This document shows, piece after piece, positions 32,029 through 42,039 of a stretch of DNA of 64,000 nt. Position 1 is the stretch's first letter. Every line of letters starts with the position of its first letter. The notes beneath the pieces are model-generated. The model made no database searches. It was given only the letters and a program-made list of their open reading frames with translations, and had not been told where the DNA came from. The position numbers were made by a program, and so were the translations under genes. This stretch comes from Orientallactaga sibirica (lineage: Eukaryota > Chordata > Mammalia > Rodentia > Dipodidae), in contig JAEOAD010002232.1 in NCBI GenBank assembly GCA_036365145.1, positions 2,983,001-3,047,000 on the forward strand. The letters run 5' to 3'.

Positions 32029-32254
32029 GGGGCTGGAGAGATGGCTCATTGGTTAAAAGTATTTGCTTTCAAAACCAGAAGGCCTGGGTTTAATTCTCCA
32101 GCTCCCACGTAAAGCCAGATGTGCAAAGTGGCACATGTGTCTGGAGTTTATCTGCAGTGGCAGGAGGAGGCCCTGGTGTGCCCATTCTCTCTCTCTTTTT
32201 TCCTTTCTCCCTCCCCTCAAATAAATAAAAATTATTTAAAAAAATAATAAAAAC
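32029..32254 (+). mobile_element. B2-like SINE, stack member 1
   Basis: GGGGCTGGAGAGATGGCTCAT head, B box GGTTTAATTCTCC. Preceded by AAAGTACAATATTT (32015-32028), the ancestral target of a five-element stack. Confidence 0.92.
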
Positions 32255-32256
32255 AC

Positions 32257-32475
32257 AGGGCTGGAGTGATGGCTCAATGGTTAAGGTATTTGGCTGCAAA
32301 GCCTAACAACCTGGGTTTGATTCCCCAATACCCACATAAAACCAGATGCACAAAGAGGCACATACATCTGGAGTTCATTTACAGAGGCTAGAGATCCTGA
32401 CGCACCCATTCCCTCTGTCTGTCTCTCTTCTCTATCTCTCTTTGCTTGCAAATAAATAAAATATTAAAAAAAATA
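32257..32475 (+). mobile_element. B2-like SINE, stack member 2
   Basis: Same orientation, sitting in the A-rich tail of member 1 (GGGGCTGGAGTGATGGCTCA head). AAAGTACAGTAGTTT follows at 32476-32490. Confidence 0.92.
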
Positions 32476-32490
32476 AAAGTACAGTAGTTT

Positions 32491-32712
32491 AAAATCTTTT
32501 TATTAATTTGTGAGTAGAAAGAGAGAGCAAGAGACGGAGAGAAAGAGGGTGATTATGGGCACTGCTGGCCTCTTGCCACTGGAAATAAATTCCAGATGCA
32601 TGCATCACTTCACATCTGGCTTTATGAGGGTATTGAGGAATGGGCAAGCTTTGTAAGCAAGAACCTTTAACCACTTTAGCCAGCTTTAACCACTGAGAAA
32701 TCTTCCCAGACC
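32491..32712 (-). mobile_element. B2-like SINE, stack member 3
   Basis: Opposite orientation and the most diverged of the five. The B to A box region carries a partial internal duplication (CTTTAACCACTTTAGCCAGC then TTTAACCACTGAG). AAAGTACAGTATTTTT follows at 32713-32728. Confidence 0.88.
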
Positions 32713-32728
32713 AAAGTACAGTATTTTT

Positions 32729-32765
32729 TAAAAGATTTATTTTTATTTATTTATTTATTTATTAG

Positions 32766-32808
<43 letters not shown>

Positions 32809-32971
32809 GAGAGAGAGAATGGGCACACCAGGGCCTCTAGCCACTGCAAACAAACTCCAGACGCATGTGCCACCATGTGCATCTGGCCTACATGGGACCT
32901 GGAGAATCGAACCTAGGTCCTTGGGCTTCATAGGCATGTGCCTTAACTGCTAAGCCATCTCTCCAGACCCC
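32729..32971 (-). mobile_element. B2-like SINE, stack member 4
   Basis: Minus strand, (TTTA)n tail and a GA tract at 32772-32817. AAAGTACAGTATTTTT recurs at 32972-32987. Confidence 0.93.
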
Positions 32972-32987
32972 AAAGTACAGTATTTTT

Positions 32988-33205
32988 AAAAGTTTATTTA
33001 TTTGAGGGTGACAGAGAGAGAAAGAGGCGGATAGATATAAAGAGAGAATGGGTGCACCAGGGCCTCCAGCCACTGCAAACGAACTCCAGATGCATGCGCC
33101 ACCTTGTGCATCTGGCTTATGTGGGTCCTGGGGAATCGAGCCTTGAACCGGGGTCCTTAGGCTTCACAGGCAAGTGCTTAATCACTAAGCCATCTCTCCA
33201 GCCCC
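32988..33205 (-). mobile_element. B2-like SINE, stack member 5
   Basis: Minus strand and close to consensus (CACTGCAAACGAACTCCAGA, ATCGAGCC-TTGAACCGGGG near-duplication also seen at 52.85 kb). The last AAAGTACAGTATTTTT copy is at 33206-33221. Confidence 0.93.
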
Positions 33206-33221
33206 AAAGTACAGTATTTTT

Positions 33222-34415
33222 AATAAGTGGCATTCATTTGTGTCCAATACCAGTACAGCATGCTTGTGGTAGAATGCCCACAGCCCTGCCCCCTTCCTCC
33301 CATCCCTCCTCTGAAGCCCTGCTTCATACGGTCCCACTCATCAGTGGCTCTCTTTTCTCCCACTTGTCTTTCCACGCATGCATGTCCAGGCTCTTTGTTT
33401 GCTGCAACACATTAATGACTGTTCTGTTTACAAATTCTGTATCCCACCCTTTCATAAGCATCATTTTTTTTTTTCAGAACCGAATTGCCCCTGGATTTTT
33501 CTAGTTCTAGAAAGGTTAAGGCTCTGCCGGAGAGCACAAGCTCCAAGTGCACACAATTGGAAAACTAGGGGTGGGTAGGGCTCGCAGGAGTCCATCTGTC
33601 TGGCTTGCATTATTATTTTTCCCTCTTGCTTTCCCCTGGACTCCCAGAGGGCCCCCTGACAGCTTCCTCCATGCCCTGGGTTCCCAGCAATGGCCTTGCT
33701 GTGGAATACTCCCCTCCTTCTCCCCCTCCCCCACACAGGCATCCTGGTGGTCTCTCTTCCTACTTCCCTTCTCCAACTTTCCTCTCCTAGGAAGTCTCCT
33801 TATTCCAGCACCCTCGTGCCAGGCTCACACTGGCACTGGCTGCATTTGCCCCGGAGTGCATCTCTCTCCCTCCTGGTCTATCCAGATGTTGAAGAGCATC
33901 AGTCATTCCCAGGTCCGTGTCAAGGAAAAGGGGCACAGTCCCTGAGACCGTGAAGGCAGAGTATGGAACAGGGCAAAAGAGGAAAGAAGGCCTGAGCCAC
34001 AACAGAAAGGCCCTCCACAGAACTTAGGACGAGCCAGGCTGCTAGGCCAGCCCTTTGCATCACACAAGTCAGAGCCCGGGAAGACCTGCTTAGAACGCTA
34101 GCTTCTCTGCTTCCCGAGGCCTATCAAGGGTCGTTCCAAAGCCTGGCTCCTGAAGACTTCCAGCATGACTGACTACTCACCTTTCCAGGCCTCTTGTACC
34201 TTCTTTCTCAGCAGGGAACTACTCCCATTCCCATGTGTCTGGTCCCTTTGAGGGAACATTCCTGTCAGGCTAAGCTAGTCCGTTTGCCTGAAGTCCCTGC
34301 TCCGTGTTCCACTTTCCTACTGTAATCTCTCCGCACCAGAAAACTCTAGCTCCTTACTCCAGCCTACAGCTCTGGTCCAGGACTCTTCACCCTCAATGCA
34401 ACCAGCTGTACGTCA
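33222..34415. other. single-copy stretch, no gene recognised
   Basis: Open frames of 150 and 132 codons (33052, which begins inside a SINE, and 33547) overlap minus-strand frames. Pyrimidine-rich 33700-33790. No recognised element. Confidence 0.4.
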
Positions 34416-34520
34416 CCAGGGTGAAGGAGCTTGGGCTTAGGAGTCACACACCTGTGACTATGAGCAAGTAATTTCACTCCCCAGCCGCATGCCGCTCAAA
34501 GGAATAATGGCTCATGGGAG
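34416..34520 (+). repeat. MIR SINE fragment
   Basis: GAGCTTGGGCTTAGGAGTCA, 'gtgactatgagcaagtaatttcactcc' resembles the first half of the MIR core; the second half is lost. Confidence 0.4.
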
Positions 34521-34975
34521 AATTTCACATGCTCTGTCCAAATCTTTGGGAGTGGGGATGAGAAACGCTGGGCATAAATGTGAACCCTGAGAGTCTTTTG
34601 AGAGCAAGGGAGAGAGGAGCTAATGAGATGGGCCAGCTGCTTTCCTGAGCCTGGTTTCCCTCACAGTAGCTCAGGACTTGGACCAAGCTCCATCCAGGCA
34701 CCTGAGCCAACCTCATGGCCCCAGACTATTCTACATGAAAGCAGCCTTCTCCCTACTAGGGAGGGGGTGCTGTCAGAAGGATTCCCATCTGGGTGTGTGA
34801 CTTGCCCCCTGAAGCTCCTGAGTGGCTAGCAGGGCAGCCAGGCATGCCAAGCCCACATTCTGCCATTTGCCTTAGCTGCCTAGAAGGTGCCAGTGACCTC
34901 TGGAAATCTTCTCCAGGAAGTCGAGAGCAAACTGTGTGCCTGTGGTCAGTGAATTTACAGATTCTCAGCTCTCTG
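34521..34975. other. single-copy stretch
   Basis: Nothing recognised. Confidence 0.4.
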
Positions 34976-35235
34976 CCCTCAGCTTCCTCGGTCTTTCCTT
35001 CAGCTCTTCTCCTCCGTCCTTCCAGCCCTTCTTTCTCTGTTTCTCCCAGCTGCCCTCTGCTCTTTTCCCATCTTGCCTCCCCTCTTGTCTCCTCCCACCG
35101 TTCCTCCCTTGTCCTCCTTCCCCATCCATCCCTCCCAACCTCCCTCCTCCCTCTCCTGACCTTCTCCACCCTTCTAGGCAAGGCTCCTCCTCCTCACATT
35201 CTCCACTTCCCCTCCCTTGCTCCTATCCCTTAGGT
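34976..35235 (+). repeat. 260-base pyrimidine-rich tract
   Basis: Mostly C and T with few purines on the plus strand, made of varied CTTCC/CCTCT/TTCTC words rather than one unit. It ends CTATCCCTTAGGTAAACTG, a polypyrimidine-AG directly followed by GTAAA. Potential triplex-forming sequence. Confidence 0.8.
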
Positions 35236-35584
35236 AAACTGTGCATCCCGATACTTAAATCTTCTCCTGTTTCCTGGTCTAGGGGAGGCTCTGATTCCAA
35301 TTAAACCACCTTCATCCACCTAGCACGCAATTCCGGAGAGTCTGACGCTTGCCGGGCCTTGCTGGGCTCTGCAGGGCCACGTTATATAACCATCTCCCTC
35401 TCAGCTCTCCCCAGCCCCTGCAGTGTGGAAGTGGGATTCCAAGGAGATCCCATTCCCCCCCCCCCGGCCCTGCGTGCTCCACTTCCCCTCCCTGATCCTT
35501 CCTAATGCCAGATGGCTTTGTTCCAAGCAGGTGGGTCTCTCACTGAGCTGAACGCCCATCTCTACAGTGCACCCCGGGTTCGTG
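35236..35584. other. single-copy stretch
   Basis: A C-run sits at about 35456-35464. No gene or repeat recognised. Confidence 0.4.
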
Positions 35585-35740
35585 TTAAGCAGCTTTATAG
35601 TGGTATAATTGATGTACAATAAACCTGTGTGTTTCATGTGTCGTTTGATAGGTTTTGGCACCTGGATACTCCCTGCAAACCATCCCCACCTTCAGCTGGT
35701 GAATAAAGCCAGCAAAGCTCTCCTCCTGCCCTCCCCAACC
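35585..35740 (-). mobile_element. L1M 3'-UTR fragment
   Basis: CTTTATAGTGGTATAATTGA, TGTACAATAAACCTGTG, 'gttttggcacctggatactccctgcaaaccatc' follow the antisense L1M order also seen at 6.06 kb. Confidence 0.55.
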
Positions 35741-36978
35741 CCAGACTGGGCAGTAGTTTTAGATCTTTTAGAGTTTTCCGGTTTCTTGCTGGTAAAACAT
35801 CTTCTGCCTGCTTTCTAACACTCCCTCCTCACAGCAGGGTTCTGGCCCCTTGTTTCTATGACAGCCGGCCATCTCTTGGGTGGAAGGGAAGGAGCAGAGA
35901 ATCGGTCTTGCAGGCCTTCTCCCCAGCCTGGCACCTGCAGGGGCTCTCTGATTTAACTATTGCCACCTTACTCTCCCTGCTGCCCCCGCCCCCGGCTATC
36001 CCCCCTCCCCTCGCCACCAGCCCTTTAGCCATCTTTGGGAATGCAAGCTCTTGGAGATGTTCAACAGACAGATGAAGCAGTCTGGGGGAGGGGTGCTTTC
36101 CCAAGGCCAAAGGCTGGGAGGAGAAGGTTCTCGGTGAAGCAAGGAAATGCTGGGAGGGATGAGCTGAGAGGACTCCCTGGCCCTTCCGAGCAGGCTGAGG
36201 GGCAGCCATCAAAGCCAGCCTCCAGGGACCAAGGTGGAAGCAGGAAGCTCTGTGTGGCTTCAGTCCCTGCCCTCTGCCTGCCTGGCATTAACACACCAGC
36301 CTTGCCAGTTGTTGAAATGTTTGTCGTCTGACTAAAGCCTGGCTCGGTCCCAGGATATGTTATCAGGATTTTTAGCCAGACTTCTTAACTCAGCACACCT
36401 TTGAAATTAGCACTTAGCACAGTAAGATCCAAGATGCCAGTCAACGGTCAGCTGGCACCAGATCCTACCAGCTGGCCAGCTCGAAACCAGTTCTTACATT
36501 TTAGGAATGTCGTGAACCAGTTGTTCCACACAGCTGTCTTTGTAAACAGCTCAACCAGGAGCACTTACCCTAGGACCAGGACTGGAAAAGCTCAGAGATC
36601 ACCAGGGACAATGACTCTCCCTGGAGCAGTCTGTCGCTCTGCCACTCCAGGGCATTTGGAAAGTGTATTTATGGGCCATTTTACAGTTGTCTTATTATTA
36701 GGTCTAGGGGTTCAGATCATGGATGCTAAATGGTTCATGTGGCCCAGCACATGTCCCCAAATTATTGCACACGAGGTGCAACAGTGCATCTGTCAAGAAA
36801 CATGGAGATTCTGTGCCAGGCTCCTGGCTTTGTAAATGAAGGTTGGAGATCTAACGCTAGTCAGTCAAAATCCACATGGGTGTGACAAAGATGAACCACA
36901 CACATTCCTGCTGCCATAGCTAGAGCTGCTGTCTGTCACACCTTCCCCGCCATGAGGGACTGTACCCTCAAACTGTAC
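35741..36978. other. mostly single-copy; possible old DNA-transposon relic
   Basis: 36680-36790 ('tttacagttgtcttattattaggtctaggggt ... ccaaattattgcac') vaguely resembles an ancient hAT-type relic. The 144-codon frame at 36401-36835 has no recognised domain and includes this relic. Confidence 0.3.
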
Positions 36979-36993
36979 AAGTCAGTACTTTAA

Positions 36994-37243
36994 AAAAAAA
37001 AAAACATTTTTATTTTTATTTATTTATTTGAGAGAGAGAGAGAGAGATACAGAAATAGGCAGGTAGAGAGAGAGACAGAGACAGAGATAGAGAATGGGCA
37101 CACCAGGGCCTCCAACCACTGCAAAAGAAACTCTAGATGCGTGTGCCCTCTTGTTCATCTGGCTTACATGGGTCCTGGGGAATCGAACCTGGGCCTTTGG
37201 CCTTGAGGCAAGCACCTTAACCATGAAGCCATCTCTCCAGCCC
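36994..37243 (-). mobile_element. B2-like tRNA-derived SINE
   Basis: Minus-strand copy with two GA tracts and the near-complete head (GGCTGGAGAGATGGCTTCAT). AGTACTTT lies on both sides ('cagtacttt' / 'tagtactttt'). Confidence 0.9.
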
Positions 37244-37254
37244 CAATTTAGTAC

Positions 37255-37660
37255 TTTTAATGTATTCACAGGCCTATACAGCCATTGCTACAATCATTTA
37301 AATGGATCGTTCAGTCCATTGTGACTGACTTCTTTAACTTAGCATAGTGATTTCAGGGTTCCTCTATGCTGAGCATGAACCATGGCTTTATTTCTTTGCA
37401 TACCCAAATAATATTCCACTGTATGGATGTACCACATATTGTTTATCCACTCATCAGTTGATGGACATTTGAGCTGCTGCTTCTTCGTATGTAAATTTTT
37501 GGCTCTTATGAACAAAGCTGCCAGAAACATTCACACTCCAGTTTTATATCGATGTGTCATTTCCCTAGAGTGTATACCTAGGAGTAGAATTGCTCAGTCT
37601 ACCTTAAATATCTTTTTTGCCACTTTGCCCAACTGGCCAAAGCAGCTGTCATCATTGCTG
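37255..37660 (-). mobile_element. L1M 3' region, antisense
   Basis: CTTCTTTAACTTAGCATAGT, AATATTCCACTGTATGGATG, TACCACATATTGTTTATCCA, CATCAGTTGATGGACATTTG and 'cctaggagtagaattgctcag' keep the expected order of an old L1 end. Frame destroyed. Confidence 0.75.
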
Positions 37661-38175
37661 CTTGACAAAAGAAAGCAGGTTCCGAAAGGTAAGGGAATTT
37701 CCAGGGCCATGGAGCAAGGTTTTCTGGGGCTGGATTCCCACCTGTGTTGTGTGACTCGCACTTGTGCTGGCATCTTGGTGCCACCCTGGATCAGAAGTTT
37801 CCAGACCTCTGCAAGCCAGTGTTCACTTGTCATTCAGACTCCTTTTCTCTTGGCGTGGTAATCCACAATCCTTTCTTCTTGGCCAGAAGCAGTGGTTACT
37901 TATCTATTATATCCTGGTCTTTCCCTAAATCTTTGTCTCTCTGATGGGACCGTTTCCTGGCCCTTCATCTCTCTTTCTCACCTTTTTTAAGAGATCTGGG
38001 CTGCTCTGTAGTCCATTAGGATCCTGACTCTTTCTTCTATTATAGATACGTACAACCTGGTCTTCCTTGTTTACTATTTCACTTTCCTGCCTCCCCTCTT
38101 TATAAATGTAAGCAGGAGAGAGCTGGATTCGGGTTAAATTTGAAACAAAACATTTTTGCTGTGGGTTGGTTCCCT
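37661..38175. other. single-copy stretch
   Basis: Nothing recognised. Confidence 0.4.
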
Positions 38176-38420
38176 TTTTTTAATGAAATTTTTTACTTTT
38201 TATTTTAGTTTGGTTTTGAGAGAGAGAGAGAAAGAATTGGCGCACCAGGGCCTCAGCCACTGCAATAGAATTCCACACAGTTGCGCCACCTAGTGGACAT
38301 GTATGACATTGCACTTGCCTCACCTTAGTAAGTCTGGCTTACGTGGGATCTGGAGAGTCGAACATGGGTCCTTAGGCTTCTCAGGCCAGTGCCTTAACTG
38401 CTAAGCCATCTCTCCATCCC
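38176..38420 (-). mobile_element. B2-like SINE, extended subfamily
   Basis: Contains the extra segment CGCCACCTAGTGGACATG then 'acattgcacttgcctcacc' between the usual 'aattcca' and 'tctggcttacgt' parts. It carries the best CTCF core in the window. Confidence 0.88.
38283..38296 (-). promoter_or_regulatory. CTCF core motif inside SINE
   Basis: The minus strand reads CCACTAGGTGGCGC, which fits the CTCF core consensus (CCACNAGRKGGCGC) at every position. B2 SINEs are known to have spread CTCF sites in rodents. Occupancy here is inference. Confidence 0.55.
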
Positions 38421-39160
38421 TGATTCCCTTTATGAAGGGCTGCATTGTTTTTCCAAGTGTTCCTGCTCTGTGAGAGAATAGAGGTTATCTATACCTGGAT
38501 GTGATCATAAATGCATATGGCCATGGACCCTGTAGAGTTTTCTCCTCCACCTTCATCTCCCCCCTGGAGCCACAATTCTTTTATTGATGCAGACCAATCT
38601 ACCCAAGGCCCACCTCACCTCAGTTGCTGGTTCTTAGGCTCATTCCATTCACTCTGGGGTGCAATCACTACCACAGGTGATCCAGCCAACCTGTCTGCCT
38701 TCTGCCAGAGCACTTGGTTGACTCCTGAGTTCTAGAAGCAATAACTAGGTATCTATGAGAACGAAGTGTACTGTGCCTCATGGTTAATGCATGTCCATGA
38801 TATGCAATATTGTGATTGATTTCCTGTGTCACCCAATGGTCTCCTGCACAGGAGTCAGCTTTTGGATGATCTCCAGTGTCACAGGTTGTGTCAGAAGGAA
38901 TTGGTTTTTAAAGGCTGTATTTTAAAAAGATTAATGTCTTTGACTGATTTTCTTTTTCAAGTAAAGACTACATATTGACATTTTTCCCTAGTTGAGGAAG
39001 ATGTGGTATGAGACAGGAAGGTAGGTTACCAAAGCAGAGCATGGCCAGGGAGAGGGCCAGCTGCCCCAGTTTGTCAGAGAACTTTCCAGAACGTGGACAT
39101 TCACCAGGTCACCTAGGGCTCAGCTGAATTTAGTGACAGACCAGACAGCTAGACACTAGA
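38421..39160. other. single-copy stretch
   Basis: No repeat or gene recognised. Confidence 0.4.
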
Positions 39161-39164
39161 TCTA

Positions 39165-39365
39165 TGCTGAACCCACACGGGCAGAGAACACTTAAGCCCT
39201 AGATCTTCAAATGAGTAACTTAGTCTCTCTGTGTTTCAGTTTCCTTCTCTATAAACTGGGCATGGCAGTGTCTACTTGATGGAATTACTGAGAGTGTTAA
39301 ATGAATTAATAAATGTCGATGGCAAAGAACAGTGTCTGGCATCAAGGAAAGGCTCCAGGAGGCCT
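39165..39365 (+). repeat. MIR SINE fragment
   Basis: 'gagtaacttagtctctctgtgtttcagtttccttctctataaactgggcatggcag ... gagtgttaaatgaattaataaatg ... gtctggcat' is a good sense MIR match over about 170 bases. Confidence 0.75.
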
Positions 39366-39565
39366 AGTGACTTGGAAAAATCAAAGCTTAGTTGACTGAG
39401 GAGATTGTCCTTTCCAGATTAAGAGGCACTGTAAGTGTAAGACAACATGAAGAAATGGAAAGTAAAATACCTCATGAAATCTTAACATATTGATTACATA
39501 TTGAAATAACATTTCAGATATAGTGGTTCAAATAAAATAAGTTGTTAACGTTAGTTACCTATTTA

Positions 39566-39732
39566 TTTTTAATTTTTATTTTAATTTTTATTTTTTTGAG
39601 GTAGGGTCTGACTCTAGCTCAGGCTGACCTAGAATTCATTATGTAGTCTTAGGGTGGCCTTGAACTCACAGTGACCCTCCTACTTCTGCCTCCCAAGTGC
39701 TGGGATTAAAGGAATGTGCCACCATGACTGGC
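39566..39732 (-). mobile_element. B1 SINE
   Basis: GAGGTAGGGTCTGACTCTAG, TCAGGCTGACCTAGAATTCA, TTATGTAGTCTTAGGGTGGC and GCTGGGATTAAAGGAATGTG: full antisense B1. ACCTATTTATTTTT precedes and follows (39556-39569; 39733-39746), the TSD. Confidence 0.93.
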
Positions 39733-39746
39733 ACCTATTTATTTTT

Positions 39747-40004
39747 TAAAAGTATTTATTATTATTATTTTATTTTTTGAGAGAGAGACAGAGAAAGAGG
39801 CAGAGAGAAAAAGAGAGAGAGTGTGTGTGCCAAGACCTTTCAGCTGCTGTGAACAAACTCCAGTTACATATGCCCCCTTGTGCACATGTGTGATATTACA
39901 TGCTTGCGTCACTGTGAGTCTGGCTATGTGGGATCTGGAGATTTGAACATGAGTTCTTAGGCTTCACAGGCAAGTACCTTAACCGCTAAGCCATCTCTCC
40001 AGCC
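39747..40004 (-). mobile_element. B2-like SINE, extended-subfamily variant
   Basis: Has the longer middle (GTGCACATGTGTGATATTAC, ATGCTTGCGTCACTGTG) of the extended group but lacks the CCACCTAGTGG core, being replaced by 'cccccttgtgcacatg'. Confidence 0.85.
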
Positions 40005-40039
40005 TGTTGCCTATTTTTTTTTCTTTTTTAAAATTTTGG

Positions 40040-40372
40040 GATGCATGTGTGTGTTTGTGAGTATGGGTGTGCGCATGCATGGCATGTGTGTGCCAATCCT
40101 AGGATAACTTCTGGGTTTATTCTGGCCTGTGCATCTCATTTGAGGCAGGGTTTTCTTGCTCAGGATTCTTGCTCTGCTCTTCTTTGCTGTACTTACTATG
40201 AGCTTCTGGGGGAAATTCTCTTGTCTCTGCCTCCCATCTCACTGTTAGTGTCAGCATGCTAGGATCACAGAAGTCCACTGCAGCTTCTGGCTTTTTATGG
40301 AGGGTCTGGGAATCGAACTCGGGTACTCCAGCTTGAGCAGTGAACACTTCACTGAGTCATCTCCCCAGCCTT
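40040..40372 (-). mobile_element. TG-rich composite SINE-like repeat, copy 4
   Basis: GATGCATGTGTGTGTTTGTG start, 'gaggcagggttttcttgctcagg', 'ctctgcctcccatctcactgttagtgtcagcatgctaggatcac', 'gggaatcgaactcgggtact', end GAGTCATCTCCCCAGCC. It retains more of the family than copies 1-2. Confidence 0.6.
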
Positions 40373-40429
40373 ATCTTTATTTCTTAACCCTGGCTAGTGG
40401 CACATTTACAATTACATTTATAGAATTAT

Positions 40430-40432
<3 letters not shown>

Positions 40433-40464
<32 letters not shown>
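40433..40464. repeat. (AT)n microsatellite
   Basis: Sixteen AT units, self-complementary; a cruciform or slippage hotspot. Confidence 0.93.
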
Positions 40465-40468
<4 letters not shown>

Positions 40469-40979
40469 TTTATTTATTTATTTATCTATTTTTTGGATAG
40501 CACTGGCCCAGATCAATAGGGACAGCAATCAATGATTGCCAAAATCTTGGACCTTCCAACTGTGAAGGCCAAGGATGGAACATGAGCTGTGTGGGCCACC
40601 AGAGCATGCTGGTGACCAGAGTGTGCTGTTTGTGGGGGCCAGGGAAGGCTGAAGAAACTGGGTTCATTGAGATGGTGCGGGGAAGGGCTCAGAGAGGACA
40701 GGGACTGTGCTGTACCTGCTGGCTGGCTCCTTCACAGGCAGCAAGGAGAGGTCTAAGAGGGACAAAGACACAGAGCTAAAGGTAAGGCGAAAGTACAGGA
40801 AGCTCCACCATGATGTACAAGGAGGCCAGAACACACTAGTGCCAACCTCCAGCCTTCCCCAGGCCTCAGTTGGGACGGTGGCTTTCTGTCCCCAACCACC
40901 AGTCCCAGCAGGGCCCTCCTCCCTTTGGGTCCCCAGAGGTGCTCAGCTACATCCTCCCTTCAGGCCTTCAACTTGATTT
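40465..40979. other. single-copy stretch
   Basis: No repeat or recognised exon; starts with a short T-rich (TTTA)n run. Confidence 0.4.
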
Positions 40980-41640
40980 GTGACCTTGTTTTTAAAAGGC
41001 AAGCTTGCTTCCCCTCCCCCACTCCCCTTGGGGGTTGCTTCCGCCTCCATTACCAAACCCTGTGACAAGAAATGCGGCCCCCTTATTAAAATAATGTAAT
41101 GTCTAACTAAAATAGAAACCCCAGATAACAGTTTTTGATGTTTTAATGACTGGGCTCATTAGACAGACTTCCCACTTAAAGTGTCTGTCTAGCAATTAAG
41201 GCTAAAAAAAAATCATAAATGATGACCACACCTTTTGTGGCTTAATGGTTACTCTGAAGGCTGGTCTTATTATCTCCGCGATACAGTCTGTGATAAAACA
41301 GAATTTAAGATACTCTCCCAAGATTTATTTCCCCATTAGCAAGCTGGAGGAGGAAGGTTAAGAGTACTCTTAAGGTCAGAACTGGAAGGGAGCGAATGAA
41401 TAATAAGATGCCTAGAATTTTCCTCCAGCAGCACCAGCCTCCTCCTCACCCCGTGGGGAGGTCCTGCTCACCGAGGGGCCCAACTTTTGCCTGTCACGGG
41501 CAAGTCTGTGAATTGTTACTCTAAGTGACCCCAAGCAGTTTATTTAGCTAATTGTCAAGCATGCAGGCTGAACTGTAGAATCACCTACTTCCATGTAAAT
41601 TATTTCTAGCGCTAATCTGCTGACGCCGGTGGAAAAGTGG
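40980..41640. promoter_or_regulatory. candidate conserved non-coding element, strongest in window
   Basis: A 660-base repeat-free block packed with developmental motifs: CCCAGATAACAG (GATA), GATGTTTTAATGACTGG, TAGCAATTAAGGC, ATCATAAATGATG, GTGGCTTAATGG, TTATTATCTCCG, GTCTGTGATAAAACAG, CCCATTAGCAAGC and TTTAGCTAATTGTC. Several T/A-core sites fall in near-palindromes. No coding potential and no TSD or tail. Consistent with a vertebrate enhancer; inferred. Confidence 0.45.
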
Positions 41641-41833
41641 GAAAGGGAGAGAGGGCTTGATGAGAAAAACCTGGGCCCTGGGCGCCTGCACGCAACTCCC
41701 CCAAGCCAATGTCCCAGAGAAAGGGGGTGCCAATAGAGAACTGAAGGAGGGCACATGAAATAGGGATATAGGTCCCCCTCCCACAATGGCACTGAGCTTA
41801 GCCTTCTAGAAGGACACTGAAGACTACAGCTGG

Positions 41834-42015
41834 GGGCTGGGGAGATGACTTAGTGGTTAAGGCATTTGCCTACAAAGCCAAAGGACCCAAGTTAAATTCC
41901 CCAGGACCCACGTAAGCCAGATGCACAAGGTGGCACATGCATCTGACGTTTGTTTGCAATGGCTGGAAGCCCAGGAGTGCCCATTTTCTCTCTTTAATAA
42001 ATAAATAAAAATGAA
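41834..42015 (+). mobile_element. B2-like tRNA-derived SINE
   Basis: GGCTGGGGAGATGACTTAGT head and B-box-like GTTAAATTCCCC; CACAAGGTGGCAC in the middle is one base off the CTCF core. Short (CT)n. GACTACAGCT (41821-41830 and 42039-42048) on both sides is the TSD. Confidence 0.92.
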
Positions 42016-42039
42016 GTTTTTTTTTTTTTAAAAAAAAGA

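Noticed and set aside
32029..33221. Regularly repeated AAAGTACAGTATT units as a CRISPR-like or satellite array
   Set aside because: Spacers are SINEs of 220-460 bases in both orientations; the repeats are target-site duplications.
34756..35233. Arg/Glu/Gly-rich minus-strand frame (141 codons) and the matching plus-strand frames
   Set aside because: They translate the pyrimidine/purine tract; the repeats of RRE/GEE come from low-complexity DNA, not protein evolution.
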